Of a stretch of 64,000 bases of DNA, positions 42,696-54,700 are shown piece by piece (the first letter of the stretch is position 1; each line of letters begins with the position of its first letter). Under the pieces are notes generated by a model. It did not search any database. It had not been told where the DNA came from and worked only from the letters and a program-made list of their open reading frames with translations. The position numbers and the translations under genes are program-made. The stretch covers positions 3,896 through 67,895 of the forward strand of contig JAENRP010000222.1 of the NCBI GenBank assembly GCA_024741835.1. Direction: 5' to 3'. The stretch is from Diplocarpon mali (lineage: Eukaryota; Ascomycota; Leotiomycetes; Helotiales; Drepanopezizaceae).

Positions 42696-43857
42696 CTAGG
42701 TTGTCTTGGCGATCTCGACACCTCCGGTAGCTCCGAAAGCCTTTTTCAAATCTCCGTAGATTGCGAATTGACCAGCCTGGAAAGTGGGTGTTAGTGACTA
42801 GTCGCGATACTAGAGGCTGAGTAGCTTACAGTAATGGTTCCAACCATGAAAAGACGAGCACCGATACCGCTGAATGATCCTCTAAGACCAAGCTGGCCGG
42901 CGATCTTGACCAGACGAGTGGCGGTTCCCTCTCCAGGAAGACCCTTGGTCTTATTGATTTGGCTCAGCATCGTGTCAGCGGGTTGCGAAACGGCGGCGGC
43001 AGCGAAACCGGCAATGAGACCGGATCCCAAGTTGATGGTCGTCTGCATTGCGTCGGAGGTGGTCTTCTTGTCGACCAGAGTATAGATGAACTCGTTAACC
43101 TTTTCGAATGCAACGAACTTCGTCATAGTGTATGGAACCCTGAGAATGATTAGAACCCCACCTTTTCCAGCCGAAAGAGAAACTCACTGCTTGAACAAGA
43201 TAGGTCCGAAACCAGCGTAGAAAGCACCGATACCCTCATTCTTCAGCATCTTGCCGAAACCACCCACGAGACCGCTGGCATATGTTGGCTCGGATACGAG
43301 ACGAATACGGGTAGCCTCGAGAGGGCAGAGGGCAACGTCGGCAAAGAACTCAGCAACAGCGGCGGATACCAAGTAGACGGACGTGCGGTTATTGGCTGCG
43401 GTCTCGTAACCGAGCAGGTCAATGGACTTTTGTTTGAAAAGCTCGTATCCCCCGAACTTGAATGCGCCCTGGAGGAAGTAGCCAGCAGCAGTTGGCCCGA
43501 AACCAGTCATCAGAGCGCCGGCACCCTCCTTGGCGATGACCTGTCTGAACCCTCCAACGAGACCCTTGTTATATGTAACAGGGTCGAGTTGTATTCTTGT
43601 CTTGACGCTGTAAGGTCGGTTCGTCAGTGGACTGCCTTTTATTCGCGCCGTCGAAGTCCTGGCATGTCAAGGGCGCACGTAACTTACACATCAACAGGTG
43701 TCATGCCACCATGGGTGACAGCACAGCAGATTGCACCGGCCAAGGCGAATCTGGAGTACAAGTCGATTCCAGTGACCTTCTCTGGGGTGTTGGCTGCGAC
43801 CTTTTGGACAATGGCGTCAACTTTCGTTGAGCCGGTGGAGGACGCTGGCGCAGACAT
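42696..43857 (-). CDS. mir1: mitochondrial phosphate carrier
   Basis: Inner-membrane carrier importing inorganic phosphate into the matrix for ATP synthesis (SLC25 family, Mir1/PiC type). Four exons: 43688-43857, 43188-43607, 42830-43139 and 42696-42776. The introns are GT-AG of 80, 48 and 53 bp. Total 326 aa. Three carrier repeats are visible: [14 protein letters not shown] (P-x-D-x-x-K-x-R); [12 protein letters not shown] (P-x-E variant typical of the phosphate carrier); and [11 protein letters not shown] (P-x-D). [21 protein letters not shown] and [14 protein letters not shown] are characteristic of this carrier. The start M-S-A-P-A-S-S-T-G gives the usual length; the last exon ends V-E-I-A-K-T-T. 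Confidence 0.95.
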
Positions 43858-45385
43858 TTTATTATATGTAAGAGCGAAAGAAGGGATACTAGGAGATCGG
43901 GTTGAGTGGAGATGCGAAGATGCGGTGTCTTCGGGAGAGGTGGTGGATGGTCAATTGGTAGACAGAGAGGCTTGGAGGATGAGCACGGAGTGACGAACAG
44001 AAAGTTGGCACTACGGGATCTCGAAATTTTTGATGCTAGCAGGCTCCTCGGAAATACTCGGGCCTTACATTCCGTTCAGGCGACGACAGTGGGTCCAAGG
44101 GTGGGCCTGTCCGAGCGGGATAATTCTGCACGTGTTCTCCTTCAAGGACAGCTTTTAAGCGAGACCTTCTATTCAGAACAAAGTCAGGAGCAGAAGAGAC
44201 AGGGCCAGAAATTGCCCAGCTTTGAGAAGAGTAATCACATGAGGGCATTTTGAGCTGCGATATCTTGCTCAGTTAAGGTTGATCTATCTGAGCTCCTAAG
44301 ACTTGGGCAAGCATTGAGCTAGCAACTCGAACGGCTGGCAGAAACAGTGACCACTTAGGCACTCTGATAATTGAAATACATGAAAGTTATTTCTCTGCAA
44401 TTGAATAGGCTTGGTCGGCCTCACTCTAGCTATGCTCTCTTGGTCTAAAGCAATATTATCCGGCATCTTTGTAGGAGTCGGTGGAGACTGGTGGGGACTG
44501 GCGGAGACTGATTGATTTACCACAGTCATGTCATGCAAGTCGTACGCATATAAGCGGAGGGGCACGACACAATGAAACTTACCCTCTTTGTGTATATATA
44601 CGTAATAGAGAGAGAGAAGGAGAGAGAGACATTAACATATTTATATCTGCATCAGGCATACATCTAATTCTACTCTTACGAGCTTCACTTCTTACAAGTG
44701 GATTGCCAGTGATCTCTGCTGGCAGCTAATAACCCTTTTGATAGACTCATTAGACAGGACTCGCCCGCTCTCCACTTTGGGCACGTGTAAGTAGTTCCAT
44801 CTCTCTCATACAGGAAAAGGAACAGCAGCAGGAGTTCCGTCATGAAATACGTCCTACCACTTGATACTCTTATTCTTCACTCCAGGGCTCAGGGGGAAGA
44901 GAGAAGATTGAGAACCGCGCTTGCGCAGCATGTAGTAAACCCAGAAGAGCAAGGCCTTTGCTTGGATCAAACTCCCATCCAGTATTCTGTCAATACTAGC
45001 CTGGGGTCTAGGTACTAGTTGTAACCTATTTGGGTACACATATGTAAAGGACCTCTCACAATGTCCCTATGCTCCCTGATATCACCGTGAGGGTTGCAAC
45101 TGTGACTCTTATCACATCAGGGAGATCAAGAAGATCTAGAGGATCTGAGAGAATTTCATTCGCCTTGATGCTACCTCCCGGTTCCTCAGCTGCCCGAGGA
45201 TCTCTTGACTGCGATCCAAGGAGTTGCTCGGAAGTCTTTGCAAACTTGGCCGAGAATTCCAAAAGCCCCTGGCTCGCAATGCTATGGAGATTCCGCTTTG
45301 TGGCCCAGCTCTAAAGCCAACAAGATATTGAATAGAGGGCAAATGACTCGTTTCGAGAGATCAATCGACAAACTGGATCAAGAAT
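43858..45385. other. no gene recognised
   Basis: Promoter of the phosphate carrier followed by sequence without coding support. It contains repeated GGAGACTGG(T/C)GG blocks near 44480-44510 and a GA-rich stretch near 44605-44628. Confidence 0.4.
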
Positions 45386-45538
45386 NNNNNNNNNNNNNNN
45401 NNNNNNNNNNNNNNNNNNNNNNNNNNNNNNNNNNNNNNNNNNNNNNNNNNNNNNNNNNNNNNNNNNNNNNNNNNNNNNNNNNNNNNNNNNNNNNNNNNNN
45501 NNNNNNNNNNNNNNNNNNNNNNNNNNNNNNNNNNNNNN
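45386..45538. other. assembly gap (153 N)
   Basis: Run of N; content unknown. Confidence 1.
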
Positions 45539-46100
45539 ATATGAAATCGATGTGCTAATTAGAGGAGTCTACTTACGCTGAGATAAAACAGAGGCTCAAC
45601 AATCGATCCATGTCTATTTTCGGATCAGTCCCCGTGATAGAAACACACCAGGCCTACTCAGTATTTCGTAATCCTACCTAGCCACTGTCGCCTAATTTGC
45701 TCTAAACTTCTGTAGATGCTTCGCTAACATACGTGCACTATACAGCCATTTCTGGCATAATAACAAGAAGCAAGTAAGAGGCCGTGTCAGAGATTGGTAG
45801 TATCCGATCCGGTATCATATCAATTTACGAATGGTGAATACTCTCCCCACCTAGCAAAGACATTGATTACTCACCAGTAGTCTTCTGCTTCATCGAAAAT
45901 GAAGGGTTCAGCACTTTTAGAAGCACCACTGAACCTTGTTCCATATAGCATGTTGACAGCAGCATCTAGTCGGGTCTCTCGACTACCCATTTCAGCCTAT
46001 TAGGCATGTTGTTGAAAGTTGGGTCGGGGATCATTTGCTCGTTATCCAGGTCCATGGGGGTACGGTGGTAGCTGAAATTGGGGAGGCATAGGTCGGAGAG
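45539..46100. other. no gene seen
   Basis: AT-leaning sequence between the gap and the possible fragment at 46109; nothing recognised. Confidence 0.4.
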
Positions 46101-46105
46101 GTCTT

Positions 46106-46276
46106 AGGGGATACAACAGTTAAGCATATAGTTGCGGATGTGGAGGATAGATTACCGATTATGGGAGCCATGGCTGCAAAGCTGGGGATTAGAACAGTGG
46201 CAATAGAGAATGATTTCTTGGTTGCGGGGGATTTCTCTGAGGCTGAAAGTTCAAGGGAGGAAAGTCTTCGAGACTA
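46106..46276 (+). pseudogene. possible protein-coding fragment, unidentified
   Basis: A short open stretch reads G-D-T-T-V-K-H-I-V-A-D-V-E-D-R-L-P-I-M-G, then A-A-K-L-G-I-R-T-V-A-I-E-N-D-F. It ends in TAG, and another TAG lies in frame a few codons upstream. The composition is protein-like (alternating hydrophobic and charged) but I cannot name the family and there is no start codon. It may be a gene remnant or chance. Confidence 0.25.
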
Positions 46277-47107
46277 GATCCTAGGAAATCTCCTCCATCC
46301 TCACTTCCGGCTCTAGAACATAATGGGTTGTTAGGCATGTCTCTTTCTAGCCTTTCCCTTGGACAGGTTCACTGAACTTGGGCGTGGCAGGTCTTTCGAA
46401 ATGTCAGCTGCGAATGCGAATAAGGCTGGGTTTCTATGAACATTGGGGATGGGTTGAATCCCTGTGATCACATTTCCATGTGATCATATACGATTTGTGA
46501 AATCGATGTTTGCATGGTGATCCCCGAACGTCTTCTACTGACTCCAGTGGTGAGAGGTAAGCTCCACATCCCGTACCTTCACCCGCCGCCCTCTCGAGCA
46601 ACTGACGATTCAAGTCTGAGGTCATGCATCTGGCTTCGCCAATCTCGGGTTTGAGACTCTGGGGGGAGCTGGCTCTGGAATATTCCTTCGCTGAGTTTCT
46701 CCTGGTCGCTTTCTTGGATCTTCGCTTCTGCTCTGCGTTACTTTCGCGCACCCGATTCCTAGTCGCCTGTCCGGAATTCCTCTCTGGTTGTCTCTCCTGC
46801 TCAGCCCTTCCCCGTGTGATGTGGTTCTAGAGAGGGCGCCGATGGTGTGCCCCAATTTAAACAATCCTGGCAAACACCTTGTGAGGATTCGCTGGGAGTA
46901 TATGGTCGATGAAGTCTGCCTATACGACAAAAGCGATGCAGTGTCTGGCGCATATCTCCAACAACTGGTACGTTACGCTAACAAGTCTACTAAACCAAGT
47001 GACACTAGATCTGCTATCTAATAAGAGGGTGGGCCGGAGCTTCGCCTAGGTAAATACCCGGTTTTGTGGACATTATAATTATTGTAATAATATTATTTTC
47101 ATCACCG
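46277..47107. other. no gene seen
   Basis: No supported frame or repeat up to the tRNA gene. Confidence 0.4.
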
Positions 47108-47198
47108 TCCGGAATGGTGTAGTGGCTAGCATTTCTGCCTCTCATTAGCAACTATGCTGTGAACGCAGGAGACCGGGGTTCAATTCCCCGTTCCGGAA
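47108..47198 (+). tRNA. tRNA-Glu (CTC), with intron
   Basis: Acceptor strands TCCGGAA (47108-47114) and TTCCGGA (47191-47197) pair fully. The D-arm is TGGTGTAGTGGCTAGCA. The anticodon stem TCTGC/GCAGG carries loop C-T-C-T-C-A/C with anticodon CTC at 47141-47143. A 19-nt intron (47145-47163) sits one base 3' of the anticodon, the standard nuclear position. The T-arm is CGGGG-TTCAATT-CCCCG. Mature length is 72 nt before CCA. The run TTTT at 47207-47210 fits Pol III termination. Confidence 0.95.
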
Positions 47199-47206
47199 CG
47201 CGAACC

Positions 47207-47210
47207 TTTT
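47207..47210 (+). terminator. Pol III terminator of the tRNA
   Basis: First T4 run, 9 nt after the tRNA 3' end. Confidence 0.7.
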
Positions 47211-48263
47211 ATTCTTTTGACATCGCACACAATCTCAATCTTCATGCATTATCTTGTATGTGCAGCTGACGGAATACTCGAAGACTGGCTCGTGCAGCTA
47301 CATCTCGTGCACTTTAGCAATACGGTCGAAAGTCGTACATGAACCATTTTAAAGCTGCTTACAAGTAGTAGTTATTAATAAAGTTATACTGAAGAGAGTA
47401 GTAGTATTGACTAATATCATATCTTATATACCAAGTTATTCGGATTTATCCTGATACTTGAATATCTTCTTAAATCTCGCTGGCGCTATAACGGATGATA
47501 AATACCTTGTAAGCAACAAACCAATTATTATAGTGACTACTAACGATTACGCGTAACTATTAACATTATATAATGTCCTTGAATTCTCTATACGCCTTCA
47601 CATAACCTGGCAAATCACCGATAAATGTAGTTGTGATTGAAAGTTGCTTGTAGAATTAATAATGCGCCGACCTATCTAAAACGGCTGCATTCCAACGATT
47701 TTTTTCTATTCCCTTAGCCTCCTATTGCCTAGTGATCGCTGCACTTTAATAAGCAGTTCCTACTGAGAGAAATGCCATTTGGAGCCAGGCTTATACCAGA
47801 TGTAGAACGCATGATATAATTTATACTCTGCTTTTTCATCATGGTTGATACGTTTAAGAACGCTCTTGAGCTTGTACATTAAATGATCGAAATAGAATGA
47901 CAATTTTGGATGCAGTTTTTTCTACCTTGATATAAGAATCAGACGTTCTGAGAGCGACGAGGAATAGCCTTGCGATCTTATCCTTAGTAGTAATACTGAA
48001 TTTGAGTAGTATATTAGTATATCATTGCGTAGGGAAGCAAAGATGGAGGTACTCATTCACCCCGATACAACAGATACTACGCCGGGAGTACCTGAGCACG
48101 TGGTCAAGGCAAATAGTTTTTTTTTAGTTTCCAGCCCGTCTGACAGCTATTGCCAAAGTCAAGTCTCGAGTCGCTGTGTACGAGTTCGCCTCTAAAATGA
48201 CGCTGGATTGAGCGGAACTATGATCATGACAAACAGATTGTCAATCATACTAACAGACACCAA
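47211..48263. other. AT-rich island, possible RIP-mutated mobile-element remnant
   Basis: Strikingly AT- and TpA-rich compared with its flanks, with no open frame. On the minus strand a short stretch reads W-Y-K-P-G-S-K-W-H-F between stops. Its position directly beside a tRNA gene suits retroelement insertion, but no LTR or domain could be identified. Confidence 0.35.
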
Positions 48264-50625
48264 CTACATTCCCACATTTCCTCTCTTACCACCCCTTTTA
48301 CTCCTCTCAATGTGACCTCGCAGAACTCTCTTCGTCTGCACCAAACTCCTCTTCTGCTTGTACTTCGCTTTGCCCAGCGTCATCAAGAAGTTCTTCTTCC
48401 GCGCCTTCTCCTTGTTCGTGGTACTCTTGCCCTCAGATTCCTTCTTTTGCCGCCTCAGAGCCTGCGTACTCTTGTGCTCGCTTCTCTCGCCCTTGCCTTC
48501 CCTAGCCAGCGCAACCATTTCTTCTTTCGTGCTCTTGCGCAGCTTGGAGAATCCCTCGATCTGGTCGGCTGTCAAGGCGTCATCTGCATGTCTCTCGGCG
48601 ATCTCCTTCATTCGTTGAGCCTGTGTCCTGTTTTTGCCCATCGCCGTATCGAGACGGGCCTCTAGACGCAATTCTTGCAGTTTCGCAAGATCGGCAGGTG
48701 TGAGAATCTTTGTTGTTGCAAGCTTCGAAACCTTCTTCTCGAGAGCCTGGTCTGTGTTCTCTTTCTCCTCCGTTTCGGCAACCTTCTTATCCAATTTCGC
48801 TTTTTTCGGGTTCGGCTCGTCGTCTTCGCTATCGCTGATCTCAATCTCGGCGTCGCTTTCGACATTAATCCAGCCACCAGAATCTTGACTAACGTCTGAC
48901 TCTGCATCCCAGTTCTCCCAGCCCTGGCCTTCTTCTTCCGGGTCGTCTTGACTATCGTCCTCGTCGCTCCCCAATTCAGGCAGACCGACCTCTTCTCGTT
49001 TCCGCTTTCTCTCGTTCCTCTTCCACTCTTCAAGGAGTTCAAGACCTTCAATGCCTCCAGTCTCTTGTTCACCAAATCTAAGCTCCTTTATCGCACCGCT
49101 TTTGATGCCCATGGTCGCCTTCTTGCCTCTGTCTCTCTTCTTCAAAAGGTCTGCGCCAACCTCTCGGTATAGTGATAACAGACCCTTTGCAGCCATCATC
49201 GTTCCCTTATCCTTGCTCTTCCTGTACATGACCAAGTCCTGTAGAAGTGTCTCGTTAATCGCCAACGGTTGTCGGACACAAATTTCTCGAATAGCATTCA
49301 GGCCGGCAGAGGCAACTTCAGAGGCCGATGCTTCGGATACGAACTCATTTGCAATTTTTTGGACAAGCGGTTCGAGGGCATCGGGCGGTACTAAATCGTG
49401 TGTTGCTTGAGCGAGAGATGCCAGGAAGGATGTGACAGACGGCTGCTTCGGTGTGAGGTATTTGATGAAGTACGAATATAGAGACACAATAGTCAATTTA
49501 TGCAGGCCAACCAATCGGCAAACAAGCTGTAGTACGAGTAACTTCTGCTCCAGATTGAGCTTCGACTTTGAATTGTGCAGATGCTTCGAGAAAAGGGTTT
49601 CAGCGAAGCCTTGAGGGTCGTGAAGGAGCTGCAGTGCGGAGAAATTAAGAGGATGTGGCTGGTTCTTCTTCTTTTCGAGCTTCTTGACCTTCTTGACAGC
49701 CTCTTCCAGAGACTTCTTGGTTTTCCGGCTTTTCTTATTGATACCGGCTTGATGCTTCATCTTCCCAAGGTCAATTCCGGCGTCGTCGTCACTGCTGTCG
49801 TCCTCGAGCTCCTCGCGCTCTTTGTCGCCTCCAAGGAAGAATCTAACACCGCCTCCAATAACTTTTACGTTATCTGCCAGAGCTGCTTCCTTCATGATCT
49901 CGACAGCCTTTGGATCGGTCCATATTTGGCGTTTCCAAAGCTCTCTCGCGATTTTGACAGCCCAAATACCCTTTTGTGACGTGCGGTCGGATGTCAGGAG
50001 ATTGTGGAGCGCAGTCTGTAAACTTCGATTGAGCCGGTGGTTTCTGGATTTGGAATTCGAGTTGCGCAGATCGGATATGATTCTCTGAAATAGGAGAGCT
50101 CGTAAAGTCTTACTTGGCGTGGATACCAAGATGGGAAATAATGTGTTGAGGAGGTTCGTAGAGTCAATAATGTCTTTCCGGCGCAACAGTACTAAACTTC
50201 CCACAATTTTCTCCCGCAAATCGCTGTCGAGTTCCGCATGGTGTAGCGTGAGCAAGGTCTTCATGTCTTCTGGGAACTCGGCAGTATCATCTGGGAAGCA
50301 TTCTGCGACGTGCGCGATGAAATCAATGAGATCGTGGAACGAGACAATTCCGTTTGATACTGCGGTCCTTGGGGAGACTAGGAAGATATCGCGCTGGGAC
50401 ACATATTGTTCGAATTGATTTTTGAAGTCAGTATGGTATGATCTTAGCAGTCAGCATAAAAAACCAGACTGGTGGATTCGACAAAACGCTGACTTTGGAT
50501 CTCTCTTAATCTTATACTGGAGACTCGACCTAGAAATATTGTCAGTTTGGACACGCGAATCTGTACAATGACACTGACAGATCAGCATCAATCTTATCAA
50601 GCGCAGCTCGACGTTTCTTGACCAT
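48264..50625 (-). CDS. SDA1: SDA1, 60S ribosome biogenesis protein
   Basis: Nuclear protein needed for assembly and export of the large ribosomal subunit. Exons 50579-50625, 50494-50529 and 48264-50442 give 753 aa. The two introns (49 and 51 bp, GTCAGT...CTAG and GTCAGC...TAAG) join D-A-D-L to S-S-L-Q-Y-K-I-K-R-D-P-K and then S-Y-H-T-D-F-K-N-Q-F. The family N-terminal signature appears in Q-Y-K-I-K-R-D-P and F-I-A-H-V-A-E-C-F-P. The middle holds an acidic/basic segment (D-D-S-S-D-D-D-A-G-I-D then a K-rich helix) and H-P-L-N-F-S-A-L-Q-L-L-H-D-P-Q-G-F-A-E. The last 200 residues are acidic, then strongly K/R-rich, including the conserved I-L-T-P-A-D-F/L-A-K-L region and a basic nuclear-targeting tail. 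The length matches orthologues. Confidence 0.95.
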
Positions 50626-51750
50626 TGTGGCGGTTGTAATCGTGAGTGGTATGTTAAGGAGACCGGTGTCGCGATAGCTATCTACCAAGAATAATTTTGC
50701 TATCGCTTCGACGCTAAGATAGAAACCCCTGCTAGCTCGACGACAAGTACCTAACCCAGCCCTCCGCTCATCGTTATATACTGCGGACCAGAAAATTGAG
50801 TCTGGTAGTCACTCAAAAATACTTGTCAATCTCTGTTTCCCCGTATGCCGTTGCCATAGTTTTCTGTAAGCTCCACCTACCGAAGCTTCGAGTGCTTTTA
50901 ATATGGATACTTCACCGCTAGGTTCACATTACATCTTGTTTCTTGCTTTACTGGTCAATGTTCTCATAACCTCATTCAGACTATGAAGGTGTCCATTTGA
51001 ACGTGAGACTTGCGTGTCTTTTATCTCCCCACCCCCTCCTCCCCCCATTCGAGGCGGTCTTGACATTATGAACATGTCGTCCGCAAGATATGTCATGGCA
51101 GAACCTGTTAGGAACTTGATGAATCCGTGGCGAGACACCTAAACACGACACAAACCCATCCGTTTCCTCGTGTGCGAATTGTGCTTGTCCAAATAGCCTC
51201 ACTCCGGTCGTTACTCGAGCTAACCGTCTTCTCTCTCACTCTCCTCGAATTCGTACGGTGGAAAAGCTCGGCCCGGTGTCCTCTTTCATTCTGGCGATTA
51301 ACTCTCTACGTGTTCGGGTCTGGACGGGCTTACATACATTTTTTGGGCATGTAGGTAGGTTGGAATTCACCATGGAAGTCTTAGGAGCATGCTACAGAGC
51401 AAAGCAGCTCGGTGGCTCTCGGAATATGGACGCTGGGCACAGCGCAACAGGGCCTTCCGCAGCCTTAATACATAAGACATACGTATATTGAGATGGCTTG
51501 ATATGCTATGCAAAGGATTGTATTGTACCTCGGTACATATTAGGCAGCTGGAAACCCGGCCTCCAACGGGCAAAAAAAATCTAAATAGTTATCGACATAT
51601 TCGACACCCAAAACACCACTTGTGCAGCCACCCATCCCTAAACCAGTCACTGTTCTTGCCCCAACCCTATCTGTCATAGGGAACAATGGGTCCAGATTGC
51701 ACGTATGCACCCATACTTCCGTATTCTAACCGAGACACCCAAACCATCGC
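50626..51750. other. intergenic, no gene seen
   Basis: Promoter of SDA1 and 3' flank of the minus-strand chitin synthase. No coding support. Confidence 0.4.
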
Positions 51751-54700
51751 TTACATATTAGCGAGTTCTGTGTCGATCATCCGATCCAAGAACGTCCTCC
51801 GGTCGCCCACCAGCTCCGTCTGCAGCCTCTGCTCTACCAGGGCTCTGACTTGCTTCTTGGTGACGTTGTCAAGGTCCACCTCGCGCAGGCAGCTCTGTAT
51901 AGCTTCCACAATCATCATATCGTCGGGCCCGGCGTTGCCGCGCTGGAAATCGAACTGGGAGGGCGGTCGCGCGCCGCTGAAGTTGATCTGGCTCCGGCTC
52001 GGATGGAGCGGTGATGGCTGCCCGGACAGGGGATCGGTGGGGGACGGCATCATGACCATGCTCGGGCGCTGGGAGTGTGATGGGTAGTCCTGGTATGGCG
52101 ATGCGGAGCGGTTGCCGCTACTACCCTCTTGGTTCAGCCCACCACCGCCGAAGGACATCATGGATTGGTGTGCGTGGCCTTGCGGTTGGCCGTACGGGTT
52201 TGTGGAGTAGACTGATTGTCGAGGGGCACCAAAGGCAGGCGATTGAGGCGGCATGTATCCGCCGCGCTGCGGAAAGCCAGTCAGGATCGTGGAGGCGGGT
52301 TTGACGGACGAGTACATGGATTTCATGTCGTCCATCTCGTACTGGTCGTCGTAGCCGTCGTATGCCTTCTCGACCTGTACACCGCGCCGCCCGGGGAGGT
52401 TGTTGGCGAGCGCGTAATCGTCCCAGCGTTGCAAGGGGATGCTGCGCGGATCGAAGCCTTCGTCTTCTACTGCGACGACTTGCTTGCCACCCTTCTCGCC
52501 GATGACGATTCGGGTGTTTCCCCAGGAGAAATTGTCCTGGTTCCAGAAGGAGTAAATTGGCAGGATGAACGAGTAGATGGGGAATGCTAGGATATAGATA
52601 ATCATCCAGCCGATGTGTTGCCATTGACGCTTGATAATGAAAATCAGAGCTTGGAGACCGTAGACTGCGGCTAACATGACGATGGAGATCAAAGGGAATT
52701 GACCCTTGCCAGCTGCAACGTTATAGATCATGTAGACGAGATAACCGAATGTGGCGGGCAAGATAATGGTCCCGAAAAGATCGATAAAGACGACAAATCT
52801 CATACTAAAACAGCAGAATCCACAGAGTTCCTTAAGCCAGACCAGTTCGGCCAGATTGTGGATGGTTGAGTTGATCCATCTTCTTCGCTGGGACAACAGA
52901 ACGCTCCATGTCTCAGGGGCGGCAGTTTGGCAGTAGGCATCAGGAATGAATTTGAAGGACATGTAGGGGAAGTGCTTCGTCATCAAGGTGGTTAGGTATC
53001 GATCTTCTCCGAGAGATAAGAGGTTCTTCTTATGCAATGTGTCAACCACGCAATCACTGTAGTCACGGACCATAGCATCGGAAATGATCAAAGGCTTGCC
53101 CTTATCAGATGTCCTGAGGCGGTACATGGAGAAACTATGCACGGTTAGCGTTGGCCGCGATGAGGGATTGGCTTGCAACATACCAACCAGGAAGACAAGT
53201 AACGCTGCCAAAGAGAGACTCGAAGGCCTTTGCCAGGTGATGGGAGATGAAGTACTCGTAAACCTGGATCATAGTCCACCAAGATCGCTCCTCATTCTCC
53301 AGTGAGGTTTCGCCGCAAATACCGGCGATCTTCGCATTATTGGCACAAGCTGCAACCAGACGATTCAAAGAGTCTTCTCGGACGCTGGTATCGGCATCGA
53401 CCATGAGAAGGTATTCATAAAGCTCAGGGTCAACACCGATGATGTTGTTAATTTGGTGGAACATTTCCAACTCGAGTGGGGACATCGGGGATCGGTGGTG
53501 AACGCGGTTGAGGAAGCTCATGAGCAGAATCTGGGAGTCGCGCTTTCCACGATTACCAGGCTTGCTCTTCGACTGCTCGGATTCCTTGCCTACTTTGACG
53601 ACGACCAAGTACGGGACGACGTTTCCTTCGAATTCGTAGAGACCAGAATAGACCTTGCCGTAATTGAGCTGCTCGCTACTCTCACCAACGGACTTGAATG
53701 GAAGGGCTGGAGGATCCATCTTAGGGTCAACGCCCAGAATGTCCAGGACAATCTTGGGAGTGGGCCTATCATTACCACCTCCAACGATCATGCCATCGCA
53801 AATCACGCAGATGAGCTTTCTCTTGTTGTCATATTGAAGAGCCGTGAGCGAATCCAGTGCCTTGCGTAGCGAGTCTTCGCCTTCGGTGTAAGCTGGAACC
53901 TGGCAAATAACAAACTTGTCCTGAGGACTGGGTCGGCGCTTGGAACCGAACTGAAGAGCAGCCAAAAACTTCACCAGAATGACAGTGCACAATAGAATTG
54001 TGAAGGCGAGCAGGATATAATTGTTCACCTGGCACTTGAAGGTGTCTCTGAAGTCGGGTTTACCAACGTAGAAGCTGTTTGCCATACAATTCAGATTGTT
54101 CGAGAGAACAGCTTTCTGAGTGGAGTTCGCAGCTTCGTACATCTTGTTCCACTCGTCTGTGATATCCAGGCCTGGATTGCTCTTGACCAATTCTGAAACC
54201 GAGTCATCGAGGAACATGTACTTGGCGAGATTGTTGAATGTGTCCAGTGTGTAGTAGTAATCCGTCAGATCGTAGATCTTGTTTTTGAGAATGAACCAGT
54301 AATGATTGTTATTTTGGCCATCCTTCTTTACCTTGCCCCTCTTCGTCACCAGCTCGCCCTTGTAGTACTCTGAGATTCTGGGTAGAAATTTCGATCCATA
54401 CCAGTTGATGTCGGCCAATGCGCTATCTGTGTATGGCGAGAGAGGTCCAGAAGTGTGGACAGCGTTGGAGTTCGCAACTGTGGTGTTTGACAAGAGGGTT
54501 AGAGTATCGTCTGTAACCACTCCTGGGCAGGCGACAGTCAGAGGTGGAACGAACAGACCATCCAAGTTCTGTCCACCGAAATCTTGCATTACGGAGGCAC
54601 TGGTTTCAATTGCGGTGTCGCTGTGCTGTAGCCTGTAGAATTTGGACATGTCGTAGACCTTTCCATGAATGCTGACCCACCAATCCGTAGTACCTGTGTG

